Source: UBA6115 sp050952935 (lineage in GTDB: Bacteria; Bacillota; Clostridia; Christensenellales; Aristaeellaceae). From it: a stretch of DNA of 64,000 nt. Positions 16,500 through 24,858 of the stretch are shown piece after piece. The position numbers were made by a program, and so were the translations under genes. The notes beneath the pieces are model-generated. The model was not told the origin of the DNA. It searched no databases and saw only the letters and a list, made by a program, of their open reading frames with translations. Numbering within the stretch: the stretch's first letter is position 1; every line of letters starts with the position of its first letter. Location: the NCBI GenBank assembly GCA_050952935.1, contig JBMNLS010000002.1, positions 248,001 through 312,000 on the forward strand. The letters run 5' to 3'.

Positions 16500-18668
16500 A
16501 TGATGAAACGCACAATACTCTTCAAACGGCTGATAAGCCTGGCGCTGTTGCTGACAGTCCTGGCCGGGTTTGCGCCCGCCCAGGCTGTGAGCTATCAAAC
16601 CATCAGGCCGGGCGATCAGGGGGAAAATGTGCGTCAAATGCAGCGTGCCCTGAATCACCTGGGCTATCAACTGGTTGATGACGGCAAATACGGCAGCATG
16701 ACCACCTGGGCGGTGACACAGTTTCAGAGCAGGATGCGCTTGATTCAGGATGGTCTGGCCGGGAACCGGACGCTTAGCGCGCTGTATGACATGGCCCCTC
16801 AGTTCAGGCCCCAGAGCCAGGGCAGCGACCAGGCTGTACCCAGCCTTCCTGTTGAAACATCCGTTCCCCAGGCGGAGGAGCAGGCCGGCTTTGACAGCGC
16901 CACGGTATACACACCCAATGGGGGCAGCCTGAACCTGAGGCGCACGGCCTCCCGGGGACAGAATGTATTTTATCAGATCCCCTTTGGCACGGTGCTGCGG
17001 GTGCTGGGCACCACAGGTCAATGGGCGCGGGTGGGAACGGCGGGCCGGGTGGGCTATGTGCAGCGGGAATACCTGCGCTCTGGCGCTGTTCAGGCGCCTC
17101 CCGTGGCGACGGCATCGTCCACGGCAACGCCCCAGCCTTTGCCGCCAGCAGCGACGGCAGCGCCTGTTCTGACGCAGGCCCAGGTGCACACCGGCAACCG
17201 GGGCAGCCTGAACCTGAGGCGCACGGCCTCCCGGGGGCAGAATGTGTTTTATCAGATACCCTATGGCACGGTGGTTCAGGTGCTGAGCACCAGCGGCATA
17301 TGGTCTCAGGTGGAGGTGGCGGGCCGGGTGGGCTATGTGCAATCCTCCTATTTGAAACCCGTTGGTGTTTCCCCCGCCGCGACGCCCGTCCACATCGAGT
17401 CCCCGCCATCAGCGGACACAGGCAGCCTTGGAACCGCTGTGGTCTTTACCCAAAACAGGGGTTTCCTCAACCTGCGCGCCCAGGCAAGAAGCGCCAATAA
17501 CATCATCGGCGCCATTCCCTTTGGGGAAACGGTGAGGGTGCTGGAGCGTGGCGGCAATTGGAGCCAGGTGATGCATGGCGGCATGACGGGCTATGTGATG
17601 AGCACTTTCTTGCGCTTTGAGGAGGCTTCGCCCACGCCCACCCCAACACCTGAAGCAACCGCCGCGCCGAGTGAAACACCCACCGAAGCCCCCACCGAAG
17701 CTCCCGCCGTTCTTTTCCCGCGCATCCTGCGCCCGGGGGACAAGGGGGATGATGTACGCTTGCTGCAGGAAAAGCTGAAGGCCCTCAAATATGACTGCGA
17801 GACAAACGGCGTTTTTGACGACAGCACGCTAACGGCTTTCAAACGCTTCCAATCTCTGAACGGGCTGACGGTTGACGGGGTGATGGGGAGTCAGTCCGCA
17901 GCGGTTCTGTTAAGCGGCTCCGCCCGGGACGCGGACAGCGCCCCGCTAAGCTTCTCCGACCTCTCACTTGACAGCGTGGATGGGGATTTGAAATTGGTTT
18001 CCGCCCTGCAGCAGGCTTTGGCTGACCTAAGATACCCGCTGAACGTAAACGGTCGATTTGACATGGCTACCCATCAGGCGGTGGTGGCCTTCCAGCGGCA
18101 AAATGGGTTGCCGACCACCGGCGTTGCCAATTCCCTGACACAGTCCAAACTCTTTTCCGGCTCCGCCAATCATTATGACGCCGCCTTAGACGGGGTGGAC
18201 ACCAGCGGCGCCACAGGCGGCGGGCCTTCCAGCGGTCAGGTCAAGCTGCTGCACTGGTATAATGACGTCAAAAAAAACGCCTCCACCGGGCAACAGCTAA
18301 CAGTTTATCACCCCGGCAGCGGGCTTAGCTTTAAGCTGCGCATCTACTCCATGGGCGCACATGCGGATTCCGAACCCCTCACCCTGCGGGATACCCAGCT
18401 GATGAACAAGGCCTTTGGCCCGCCCTCCTGGAACATCAACGTGGTGTATGTGAAATTGCCTGACGGCCGCTGGACCATGGCCGCCATGCATAACAGGCCC
18501 CATCTATCGGGCAGCATCAGCAACAACGGTTTTGATGGCCACCTCTGCGTTCATTTCCTGCGGGATTTGGATGAGGTCACCAAAAACGATCCCAACTATG
18601 GCCTTTCCAACCAGAAGGCCATCCGCAAGGCCTGGGAACGCCTGACCGGGGAAACGGTGGACAAGTAA
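16500..18668 (+). CDS. Secreted multidomain cell-wall protein with SH3 and peptidoglycan-binding repeats
   Basis: A 722-residue exported protein. Residues 1-29 are a Sec signal ending AQA. Domains in order: peptidoglycan-binding type 1 (about 34-100), SH3 (134-194), SH3 (226-287), SH3 (313-372), a Pro/Thr/Ala-rich linker (375-403), peptidoglycan-binding (407-472), a second, more divergent one (495-553), and a C-terminal domain of about 140 residues. That last domain begins LLHWYNDVKKNASTGQQLTV and contains GHLCVHFLRD, which faintly recalls the catalytic Cys region of L,D-transpeptidases and is seen at the end of other Clostridial wall proteins. The first two SH3 repeats are almost identical in DNA over about 70 bases, pointing to recent duplication. 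Likely binds and possibly modifies peptidoglycan; catalytic role unproven. Confidence 0.82.
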   Translation: MMKRTILFKRLISLALLLTVLAGFAPAQAVSYQTIRPGDQGENVRQMQRALNHLGYQLVDDGKYGSMTTWAVTQFQSRMRLIQDGLAGNRTLSALYDMAPQFRPQSQGSDQAVPSLPVETSVPQAEEQAGFDSATVYTPNGGSLNLRRTASRGQNVFYQIPFGTVLRVLGTTGQWARVGTAGRVGYVQREYLRSGAVQAPPVATASSTATPQPLPPAATAAPVLTQAQVHTGNRGSLNLRRTASRGQNVFYQIPYGTVVQVLSTSGIWSQVEVAGRVGYVQSSYLKPVGVSPAATPVHIESPPSADTGSLGTAVVFTQNRGFLNLRAQARSANNIIGAIPFGETVRVLERGGNWSQVMHGGMTGYVMSTFLRFEEASPTPTPTPEATAAPSETPTEAPTEAPAVLFPRILRPGDKGDDVRLLQEKLKALKYDCETNGVFDDSTLTAFKRFQSLNGLTVDGVMGSQSAAVLLSGSARDADSAPLSFSDLSLDSVDGDLKLVSALQQALADLRYPLNVNGRFDMATHQAVVAFQRQNGLPTTGVANSLTQSKLFSGSANHYDAALDGVDTSGATGGGPSSGQVKLLHWYNDVKKNASTGQQLTVYHPGSGLSFKLRIYSMGAHADSEPLTLRDTQLMNKAFGPPSWNINVVYVKLPDGRWTMAAMHNRPHLSGSISNNGFDGHLCVHFLRDLDEVTKNDPNYGLSNQKAIRKAWERLTGETVDK
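16921..17284 (+). repeat. Near-identical SH3-coding duplication
   Basis: About 70 bases at 16921-16994 recur with only a few differences at 17203-17276 (offset about 281 bases). Both copies code for GSLNLRRTASRGQNVFYQIP. Confidence 0.8.
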
Positions 18669-18677
18669 TATCCATAT

Positions 18678-18716
18678 AAAAAACCGGCTGCCGCACGGGC
18701 GACAGCCGGTTTTTTT
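18678..18716. terminator. Bidirectional intrinsic terminator
   Basis: A-tract, CCGGCTG, 12-base loop, CAGCCGG, T-tract: a stem of 13 pairs with A and T runs on both sides, serving the wall-protein gene on the plus strand and the permease operon on the minus strand. The right arm touches the stop codon of the permease gene. Confidence 0.88.
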
Positions 18717-19743
18717 AAGCGGCTTTGCGCTTCTTGGGCCCTCGGTAGGCGCTGAAGTAATCCAGCACCATGACCAACAGCAGCACGCCGCCCCAGATGA
18801 GGGAGATGTAGTAGCTGCTGATCTGGGGGAAGCGGTTGATGCCGGTTTCAAGCATCCGCAGCAGGAAGATGGCCAGCACCACGCCGGAAATTTTGCCCCG
18901 CCCGCCGGTGGGGCTAACACCGCCCAGAACGACCACCAGAATGCACTGGAGGACATAGACGCTGCCGTAGTTGGCGCGGGCGGAGTTGTAGTTGGCCAGC
19001 ATCACAAGGCCGCCCAGGGCCGCGGCGATGCCGGAAATCATGTAGGTAAGGATAAGCAGGCGGTCATTGTTAAGCCCGCTGTATCTCGCCGCCTGGGGGT
19101 TGGTGCCCAGGAGGTAGAGCTTGGTACCAAAGGTGGTGCGGTTGAGCAGGAACCATACCAGCACCGCCATGATGCCAAAGATCACCAGCTGCACCGGAAC
19201 AAGGCCAGCGATTTTGCTGTTGATGGTGGTGGCGTACTCCACCGGCAGCTTGCTGACGGCGGCTCCCCCGGTAATCACGATGGCGACGCCTGTGAGCAGC
19301 TCGCTCATGCCCAGGGTGGCCAGGATGGGGGGGATGCGCACTTTGGAGACCAGGATGCCGTTCATGATGCCCAGCACCGCGCCCATGGCAGTGCCCAGCA
19401 GCAGAACTAGGGGGATGGCATAGCCGGGAAGGCCGCCTTCAGCAGGAGCCAGCTCCTTCAGCAGGAAGGCCATCAGCACCGACACTAAATTGGCCACGGC
19501 CACGGGGGACAGGTCGATGCCGCCGGTGATCATGCACAGCATCACGCCCAGGGACATCAGCCCGAACTCCGGAAACTGGGAGGCCATGGTTTGGAAGTTA
19601 ATGAGGGTATAAAACCGGGTGGGCTTGGTAAGCGCCATGAAGATCAGCCAGATGGCCATTACCAGCAGCAGCCGGAACACGTGGGGATCCTTCCTGGCCC
19701 ACAGGCTGGGGGCTTTCAAAGCCTTGTTATTGCTTGTTGTCAT
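18715..19743 (-). CDS. Sugar ABC transporter permease (RbsC/AraH type), distal
   Basis: A 342-residue permease of the BPD_transp_2 class with eight to ten membrane helices. The family-typical blocks are visible: MITGGIDLSPVAVANLVSV, GTAMGAVLGIMNGILV, LGMSELLTGVAIVITGG and VVLGGVSPTGGRGKISGVVL. It begins in a 4-base overlap with the stop of the other permease and is the last gene of the importer operon before a strong terminator. The two permeases likely form a heterodimer. Confidence 0.88.
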   Translation of the reverse strand: MTTSNNKALKAPSLWARKDPHVFRLLLVMAIWLIFMALTKPTRFYTLINFQTMASQFPEFGLMSLGVMLCMITGGIDLSPVAVANLVSVLMAFLLKELAPAEGGLPGYAIPLVLLLGTAMGAVLGIMNGILVSKVRIPPILATLGMSELLTGVAIVITGGAAVSKLPVEYATTINSKIAGLVPVQLVIFGIMAVLVWFLLNRTTFGTKLYLLGTNPQAARYSGLNNDRLLILTYMISGIAAALGGLVMLANYNSARANYGSVYVLQCILVVVLGGVSPTGGRGKISGVVLAIFLLRMLETGINRFPQISSYYISLIWGGVLLLVMVLDYFSAYRGPKKRKAA

Positions 19744-20771
19744 GCTTTTACCTCCCTGATGCGGGCCTTAAATCCGCTGACACGGTTTGCCCTGACCACC
19801 TGATAGGCGCTGATGCCGGTGCCGATGATGATGAGGGCGCCCACAAACACGCTTTTCCAGATGGTGGGAATGCCGATGAGGATCATGGAGTTTTCCACAA
19901 TCACGATCAGCAGCGTGCCCAGCATGCAGCCGGTGAGTGACCCCGCGCCGCCGGTAATGGCGGTGCCGCCCAGCACCACGCCGGCGATGATGTTCATCTC
20001 CATCCCCAGCATGTTGGTGGGGTGGTTTTGCTGCATCATGCAGGTGCGGATAAGGCCGGCCAGGCTGGCCGTCATGCCTACAAATACATACAGCAGGAAC
20101 TTGGTGCGCTTGGTGTGAAACCCTGCCCGGTGGGCGCTGACCTCGTTGCCGCCGATGGCATAGATGCCCCGGCCAAAGAAGGTGTAGCGCATGATGAGGA
20201 AGGAGAGGATCAGCACCGCCGCAAACACTAAGAAGCTAAGGGGCATGCGCGAGGTGAGGCCGGATACGGGGTTGGTGGCCACAAAAAGGGCGGAGGTGCC
20301 AAAGGACTGCATACCCGGGGGGATCACCGCCAGCTGCACCGAGTTGAGCGCGCCCTGCATCAGGCCTTTAAAGACGCTGGAGGAGCCCAGGGTAACGATC
20401 ATGGCCGGCAGCCCCAAAAGACCGATGAACACGCCGTTGAAAGCGCCCAGCACAGCGCCCATCGCCATGGACATCAGGATGGGCAGCCAGATGCCGCCGG
20501 TGTAGCCGGCATCCAGCAGGATTTTGGTGGTGGCGTAGGAGGTGAGGGAGGCCAGGGCGGGGAAGGACACGTCAATGCCGCCCGACACGATCACCATAAA
20601 GGTGCCCACCGCGAACAGGCCCGGCACCACCATGGCGGAAGCGATGTCCACCAGGTTGTTGGCGGTGAAAAACTGACCGGAGCGCACCTCAATCAGCAGG
20701 CACAGCGCCAGCACAACCAGGAAGATATAGGGCTCGCTCCTTTTTGTGAGTTTTTTGAGATTTTTCTGCAT
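19740..20771 (-). CDS. Sugar ABC transporter permease (RbsC type), proximal
   Basis: A 343-residue permease of the same class as the next gene, with VIVSGGIDVSFPALASLTSY near residue 65, GLPAMIVTLGSSSVFKGLMQ, and VVLGGTAITGGAGSLTGCML. The ATG at 20771 is preferred because GAGGTGGGG precedes it; a GTG three codons upstream is possible. It follows the ATPase gene after about 10 bases. Substrate is not readable from the permeases. Confidence 0.88.
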   Translation of the reverse strand: MQKNLKKLTKRSEPYIFLVVLALCLLIEVRSGQFFTANNLVDIASAMVVPGLFAVGTFMVIVSGGIDVSFPALASLTSYATTKILLDAGYTGGIWLPILMSMAMGAVLGAFNGVFIGLLGLPAMIVTLGSSSVFKGLMQGALNSVQLAVIPPGMQSFGTSALFVATNPVSGLTSRMPLSFLVFAAVLILSFLIMRYTFFGRGIYAIGGNEVSAHRAGFHTKRTKFLLYVFVGMTASLAGLIRTCMMQQNHPTNMLGMEMNIIAGVVLGGTAITGGAGSLTGCMLGTLLIVIVENSMILIGIPTIWKSVFVGALIIIGTGISAYQVVRANRVSGFKARIREVKA

Positions 20772-20781
20772 GTTCCCCACC

Positions 20782-22266
20782 TCACATCATCTTCGACAGG
20801 ATGGCCTGCTCAGTGGCCTCCGCTGCGTCCATTTCTTCAACGATTTTGCCGTCCTTCAGGATGATCACCCGGGAACAGTTCTGAATGACCTCGGGCAGAT
20901 CATCGGAGATGATGATGATGCCCATGCCCTCCCGGGCCAGGTTTTGCAAAATCGCGTGGATATCGTGCTTGGAGCCGATATCAACCCCCACGGTGGGGCC
21001 GTTTAGCACCAGCACATCCAGCCCACAGGCCAGCCACTTGCCCAACACCACCCGCTGCTGGTTGCCGCCGGAAAGGGTCTGGCAGGCGTTGTTCGCGTTG
21101 GGGGAGGCGATGGCAAACTCCTTCATCAGCCGGTCGATTTCCGCCTGGCGCTTTTCCCGGTCAAAGACCCTGAAGCGGTTGGCCAAGCGGTCCACCTCCG
21201 CGATGATCAGGTTGTCGGCGATGCTGCGGGGCAGGAAAAGCCCTTCTGACAGCCTGTCCTCCGGCACCAGGCCCAGGCCCTGGCTGATGGCGTCCTGAGG
21301 GCAGGTGATGGCGGCCTTTTTGCCTTTGATCAGAATATCGCCGCTGTCGGCCTGGCGGATGCCAAAAAGCGCCAGCGCCAGCTCGCTGCGGCCCGAGTCA
21401 AGCAGGCCGGTGATGCCCAGGATTTCGCCGCCGCGCAGCGAAAAACTGATGTCGCTGAAAGCGCCGGTCAGCCCCAGGTTTTTCACCTCAAGGAGGGGCC
21501 CATCCCCCAGGTTGCTGGCTGAAAACTGCTCATCGCTAAAGGCGCGCCCGGTCATATAGTAGGAGAACTTGGCCGCGTCCAGCTCCTTCGTCTGTCCGGT
21601 GACCACCAGTTCACCATTTCTGAAGATGGTGAAGCGCTCGGAAATCTCAAAGACTTCGTTGAGCTTGTGGCTGACAAAGAGGATGGCGATGCCCTGGGCC
21701 TTCAGCTGCATGATGACCTTGAACAGTGCCTGCACTTCCTTGCGGGTGAGGGCGGTGGTGGGCTCATCCATGATGATGAGGCGGGCGTTGAACATCAAGG
21801 CCCGGCTGATGGCCACCATCTGCTTTTGCGCTACGCTCAGCGTGCCCACCAGGGCGTCCAGATCCACCTGAAAGTTGATTTTCGCCACCGCATCCTCAGC
21901 GATCTGGCGCATCCGCTTCCAGTTGACCACCTTGCGCTTGTTTGACAGCTCGCTGTTCAGCGCCAGGTTTTCCATCACCGTCAGGTTGGGGAAAACGGAA
22001 AAATCCTGATAAATCACCTGGATGCCCAAAAGAATGGCGTCAATGGGGGTGATTTTGTCAAGCCGTTTCCCGTCAAACTCAATATAGCCGGCATCGGGCT
22101 GATAGACGCCGGAGATGATCTTGATCAGCGTTGATTTTCCGCAGCCGTTTTCCCCGGCCAAACAATGGATTTCTCCCGGCGCGATCTCAAGGGACACGCC
22201 TTTTAGCGCGTGGACGCCGGCAAAGGATTTGTGAATGCCCACCGCGCGCAGCAAAGTGTCTGACAT
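20782..22266 (-). CDS. Sugar ABC transporter ATP-binding protein (RbsA/MglA type, two ATPase domains)
   Basis: A 494-residue duplicated ATPase powering the importer. The N-terminal half has a full Walker A (GENGCGKST), a weak signature (LSVAQKQMVAISRAL) and Walker B LIIMDEPTTALT. The C-terminal half has a degenerate Walker A (ITGLLDSGRSEL) but a good signature LSGGNQQRVVLGKWL, and its Walker B carries NGP in place of DEP. Such asymmetry is normal for RbsA/MglA. Start set at ATG 22266 (MSDTLLRAVG) because GGGAGG lies 5 bases upstream; 22 in-frame codons before it have no ribosome site. Confidence 0.9.
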   Translation of the reverse strand: MSDTLLRAVGIHKSFAGVHALKGVSLEIAPGEIHCLAGENGCGKSTLIKIISGVYQPDAGYIEFDGKRLDKITPIDAILLGIQVIYQDFSVFPNLTVMENLALNSELSNKRKVVNWKRMRQIAEDAVAKINFQVDLDALVGTLSVAQKQMVAISRALMFNARLIIMDEPTTALTRKEVQALFKVIMQLKAQGIAILFVSHKLNEVFEISERFTIFRNGELVVTGQTKELDAAKFSYYMTGRAFSDEQFSASNLGDGPLLEVKNLGLTGAFSDISFSLRGGEILGITGLLDSGRSELALALFGIRQADSGDILIKGKKAAITCPQDAISQGLGLVPEDRLSEGLFLPRSIADNLIIAEVDRLANRFRVFDREKRQAEIDRLMKEFAIASPNANNACQTLSGGNQQRVVLGKWLACGLDVLVLNGPTVGVDIGSKHDIHAILQNLAREGMGIIIISDDLPEVIQNCSRVIILKDGKIVEEMDAAEATEQAILSKMM

Positions 22267-22338
22267 GCCTGCCTCCCATTCAGAAAAAAGGATACGGTCA
22301 CCGCCGGCAACGGCGGTGACCGGAAAGGTCAAAAGGGA

Positions 22339-23337
22339 TTAGAATCCGAAGCTGTCAACATTATCCTTGTTGATCACAATCCAGCCCTGGCCTTCCAGCA
22401 CCTTGTCGCTGCCTTCCTTGAAGGTGAGGGCGGTGTAGCCATCCACAGCCAGGTCAACGGGGCCTTCGATGGTGTCGCCGTTTAGCACCTTGACCGCCAG
22501 GGCGATCATGGCTTTGCCGGCAAGGGCGGGATCCCACAGGGTGAGGGACTTCACAGAGCCGCTTTCCAGCAGCGCCTTGTTGTCAGCAGGCATGCCGGTG
22601 CCGGAGGTGAAGACCTTGCCCACCAGGCCCAGCTCATCAATCGCGCGGGCAACGCCGGGGGCGTCGTAGGAAGAGGTGCCCATGACGCCTTTGAGATCGG
22701 GGTATTTCTTGAACAGCTCCTTGGCCTTGTTGTAGGCCACATCGCCGTTGTCCTCAGACTCAACGCGGGCTTCCTCAGCCAGCAGGGTCATCTTGGGATA
22801 TTTTTCCTTCTGATGGGCCACGCCGGCATCCGCCCACTCGTTGTGGGAGGCGTTGGTCACATGGGCTACCATGGTGGTGTACAGGCCTTCTTCACCCATG
22901 GCTTCGGCCAGGTTGTCCATGATGAAAGCGCCGTAGCCGGTGTTGGAGAAGGCTTCGATGTCATAATGGACGTTTTCCAGGCTGGCGCCTTCATGGGCGA
23001 TGACCACGATGCCCGCGTCCATGGCCTGCTTGAGCACAGGCTCCAGGGATTCGGGGTTGACCGGCACCACGCAGATGGCGTCAACGCCCTGGGCAATCAG
23101 GTCCTGCACCAGCTGGGCCTGCAGGGTGGCGTCGATTTCGGGGGTGCCCTTCTGGTACACATTCATGCCGGTTTCCGCGGCGTACTCATCCACGCCCACC
23201 TTCATGCGCACAAACCAGGGGTTGGAAGCGTCCTTGGGAACGACCACGATCTCCCAGTCTTTTTCCCGGGCGAAAGCGGCCCCGGTCAGGGACAGCAGCA
23301 GTACGGATACAAGAACCAGAGACAGAATCTTTTTCAT
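22339..23337 (-). CDS. Sugar ABC transporter substrate-binding protein (LsrB/RhaS/RbsB type)
   Basis: A 332-residue exported periplasmic-binding-protein-fold receptor. Residues 1-23 are a signal peptide ending in SLTGAAFA; there is no cysteine, hence no lipobox, which is unusual for a Gram-positive receptor. The mature part starts KDWEIVVVPKDASNPWFVRM and contains QDLIAQGVDAICVVPVNPES and GVMGTSSYDAPGVARAIDEL, typical of type-1 sugar receptors nearest to rhamnose/AI-2-type members. The ligand is probably a pentose, deoxyhexose or AI-2-like compound, but this is a guess. Strong AGGAGG precedes the ATG. Confidence 0.87.
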   Translation of the reverse strand: MKKILSLVLVSVLLLSLTGAAFAREKDWEIVVVPKDASNPWFVRMKVGVDEYAAETGMNVYQKGTPEIDATLQAQLVQDLIAQGVDAICVVPVNPESLEPVLKQAMDAGIVVIAHEGASLENVHYDIEAFSNTGYGAFIMDNLAEAMGEEGLYTTMVAHVTNASHNEWADAGVAHQKEKYPKMTLLAEEARVESEDNGDVAYNKAKELFKKYPDLKGVMGTSSYDAPGVARAIDELGLVGKVFTSGTGMPADNKALLESGSVKSLTLWDPALAGKAMIALAVKVLNGDTIEGPVDLAVDGYTALTFKEGSDKVLEGQGWIVINKDNVDSFGF

Positions 23338-23474
23338 AACATACCTCCATTATTGATACTCCGTTTTACGGAGATACCTGCGCTGATATATTTTACAGTC
23401 TTAAGCATAGCAAACAAACGGCATGATGGCCATGTATGATCTGGAACCAGATTATTACAAGCGTCCCAGACCGC

Positions 23475-24044
23475 TTAATCCGGCTTGGTTTCCAGCTTCA
23501 GCGGCACCTCGCCCAGGTGTTTGAGCTTGCCGCCGTTGGCCTTGAACTCCTCAAAGTCAAAGGCTTCCAGCTCATCAATGGCCAGCTTGTGGAACTCGTA
23601 GAAGTTTTCCCACCACTCATAGCCGGTGCCCAGCTCCGCGTTCAGGTAGGCCTCAGCGATGTCAATGCCCATCTGCGGCGCCACATAAAAAGCGCCCATG
23701 GCAAGAACATTTACCCCGTTGCCGGTGATGGCCCGCAGGGCCGCCGGCACGCTTTCCACCACGCCCGCATGCACATGGGGGCATTTGCTGGCCGCGATGT
23801 GGATGCCCATGCCCGTGCCGCAAAACAGCAGCGCCCGCTCAAACTCGCCTTCGGCGATTTTGGCGCCCACCCGCAGCCCCACCCGGTGGAACATATTATC
23901 CGGGTCGTTATCCTCCGGGGATCTGATGCCGATGTCGGTGATCTGCCATCCCTTGTTTTTCAGGTGCGCCACCACCGCTTCCTTCAGCGGATAGCCCGCG
24001 AAATCAGCGCCAACCAAAAGATACTTGTCTTTTACTTTTTTCAT
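23475..24044 (-). CDS. RpiB/LacA/LacB-type sugar-phosphate isomerase
   Basis: A 189-residue isomerase, longer than typical RpiB (about 150) because of a C-terminal extension after ELGTGYEWWENFYEFHKLAI. The active-site cysteine is in LLFCGTGMGIHIAASK and a second conserved block is GNGVNVLAMGAF. The phosphate-binding N-terminus reads YLLVGADFAGYPLKEAVVAH, with ADFAG where classical RpiB has SDHAG. The ATG at 24044 has GGAGGAC 7 bases upstream. It heads the importer operon, so it probably isomerises the imported sugar after phosphorylation; no kinase is in the operon. Confidence 0.85.
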   Translation of the reverse strand: MKKVKDKYLLVGADFAGYPLKEAVVAHLKNKGWQITDIGIRSPEDNDPDNMFHRVGLRVGAKIAEGEFERALLFCGTGMGIHIAASKCPHVHAGVVESVPAALRAITGNGVNVLAMGAFYVAPQMGIDIAEAYLNAELGTGYEWWENFYEFHKLAIDELEAFDFEEFKANGGKLKHLGEVPLKLETKPD

Positions 24045-24083
24045 TGTCTGTCCTCCAAAGTGTATTTGATATTTATCAACACT

Positions 24084-24089
24084 ATTATA
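24084..24089 (-). promoter_or_regulatory. Extended -10 promoter of the sugar importer operon
   Basis: On the minus strand TGTTATAAT (TGn plus perfect -10) lies about 40 bases upstream of the isomerase ATG. AACACT occurs twice 11 bases apart around it, a possible but unproven operator. Confidence 0.45.
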
Positions 24090-24133
24090 ACACTTTGGCG
24101 GAGGTTTTGCCACTGGGGGTTTTTGCTTTAACT

Positions 24134-24784
24134 TTAGTATTCGCCCATATCCCTTTTCTTTTTTAATATCGCAATCCAATCATGTCCTTTACCGTTAAAG
24201 TTTTCAGGGTCAATAGGATAATGAACATTATATAGATATCCAGTATCGCCGTATCGTCCTTGTTTATTCTCATCTAAGTAGGCTTCTTCAACACAAATAT
24301 TCACAACTTCCAGACATATTAAAACATGCGAACTGCCTTCAATTATTTCTCGTTCCCATAAATAACGGCATTCTAAATTCAAAAAACACTCTTTAATTAA
24401 GGGGGCATCCACAAGCGAAGCATGCGCGGCGGTAAGTCCTGACATTGTTATTTCTTCATCATCAAAACCATTATTGTCAATGGTATTTAAGCATTTATCA
24501 TACCAATCGTAAGAAGGAAAATTGATTACAGCTTCTCTTTTTTCTCGTATACTCTGATACAGATGTCCTGCTTTATTGACGCTTGAAAGAATAGCATAAA
24601 AGCCATTTGGGCTGCCGCTAAAACAAGCCCATGATTGCAAACAAGCGTTTGGTTTTCCATTATTCTTGTATGTGGTGACCACAAAAAGAGGTGCAGGTAT
24701 TGCCGTTATATAATCCATCCATGAAAAGCCGTATGTTTCCATATCTTTCATTGAATTTGGTATGTCAGAGTATTCTTTTTTCAT
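24134..24784 (-). CDS. Flavin reductase-like domain protein, AT-rich
   Basis: A 216-residue FMN-binding split-barrel protein (flavoredoxin/flavin reductase-like). Support: TAIPAPLFVVTTYKNNGKPN near residue 28, CFSGSPNGFYAILSS, and the REAVINFPSYDW block, typical of the family's flavin site. It may reduce flavin or act as an electron carrier; the donor is unknown. The gene is clearly AT-rich compared with pckA and the importer operon around it, and codon choice is different (many AAT, TAT, AAA), which suggests acquisition. It stands alone with no clear ribosome site beyond AGGAGAT upstream. Confidence 0.75.
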   Translation of the reverse strand: MKKEYSDIPNSMKDMETYGFSWMDYITAIPAPLFVVTTYKNNGKPNACLQSWACFSGSPNGFYAILSSVNKAGHLYQSIREKREAVINFPSYDWYDKCLNTIDNNGFDDEEITMSGLTAAHASLVDAPLIKECFLNLECRYLWEREIIEGSSHVLICLEVVNICVEEAYLDENKQGRYGDTGYLYNVHYPIDPENFNGKGHDWIAILKKKRDMGEY

Positions 24785-24858
24785 ACTTCAAATCTCCTGA
24801 AAATTCCAATTTTCTTCTCAAAGACAGCAACACGCTGAACCTGAAATCATCGTATCTT

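Noticed and set aside
16921..17284. CRISPR-like repeat array
   Set aside because: Only two long similar units inside a coding sequence; they are SH3-coding repeats.
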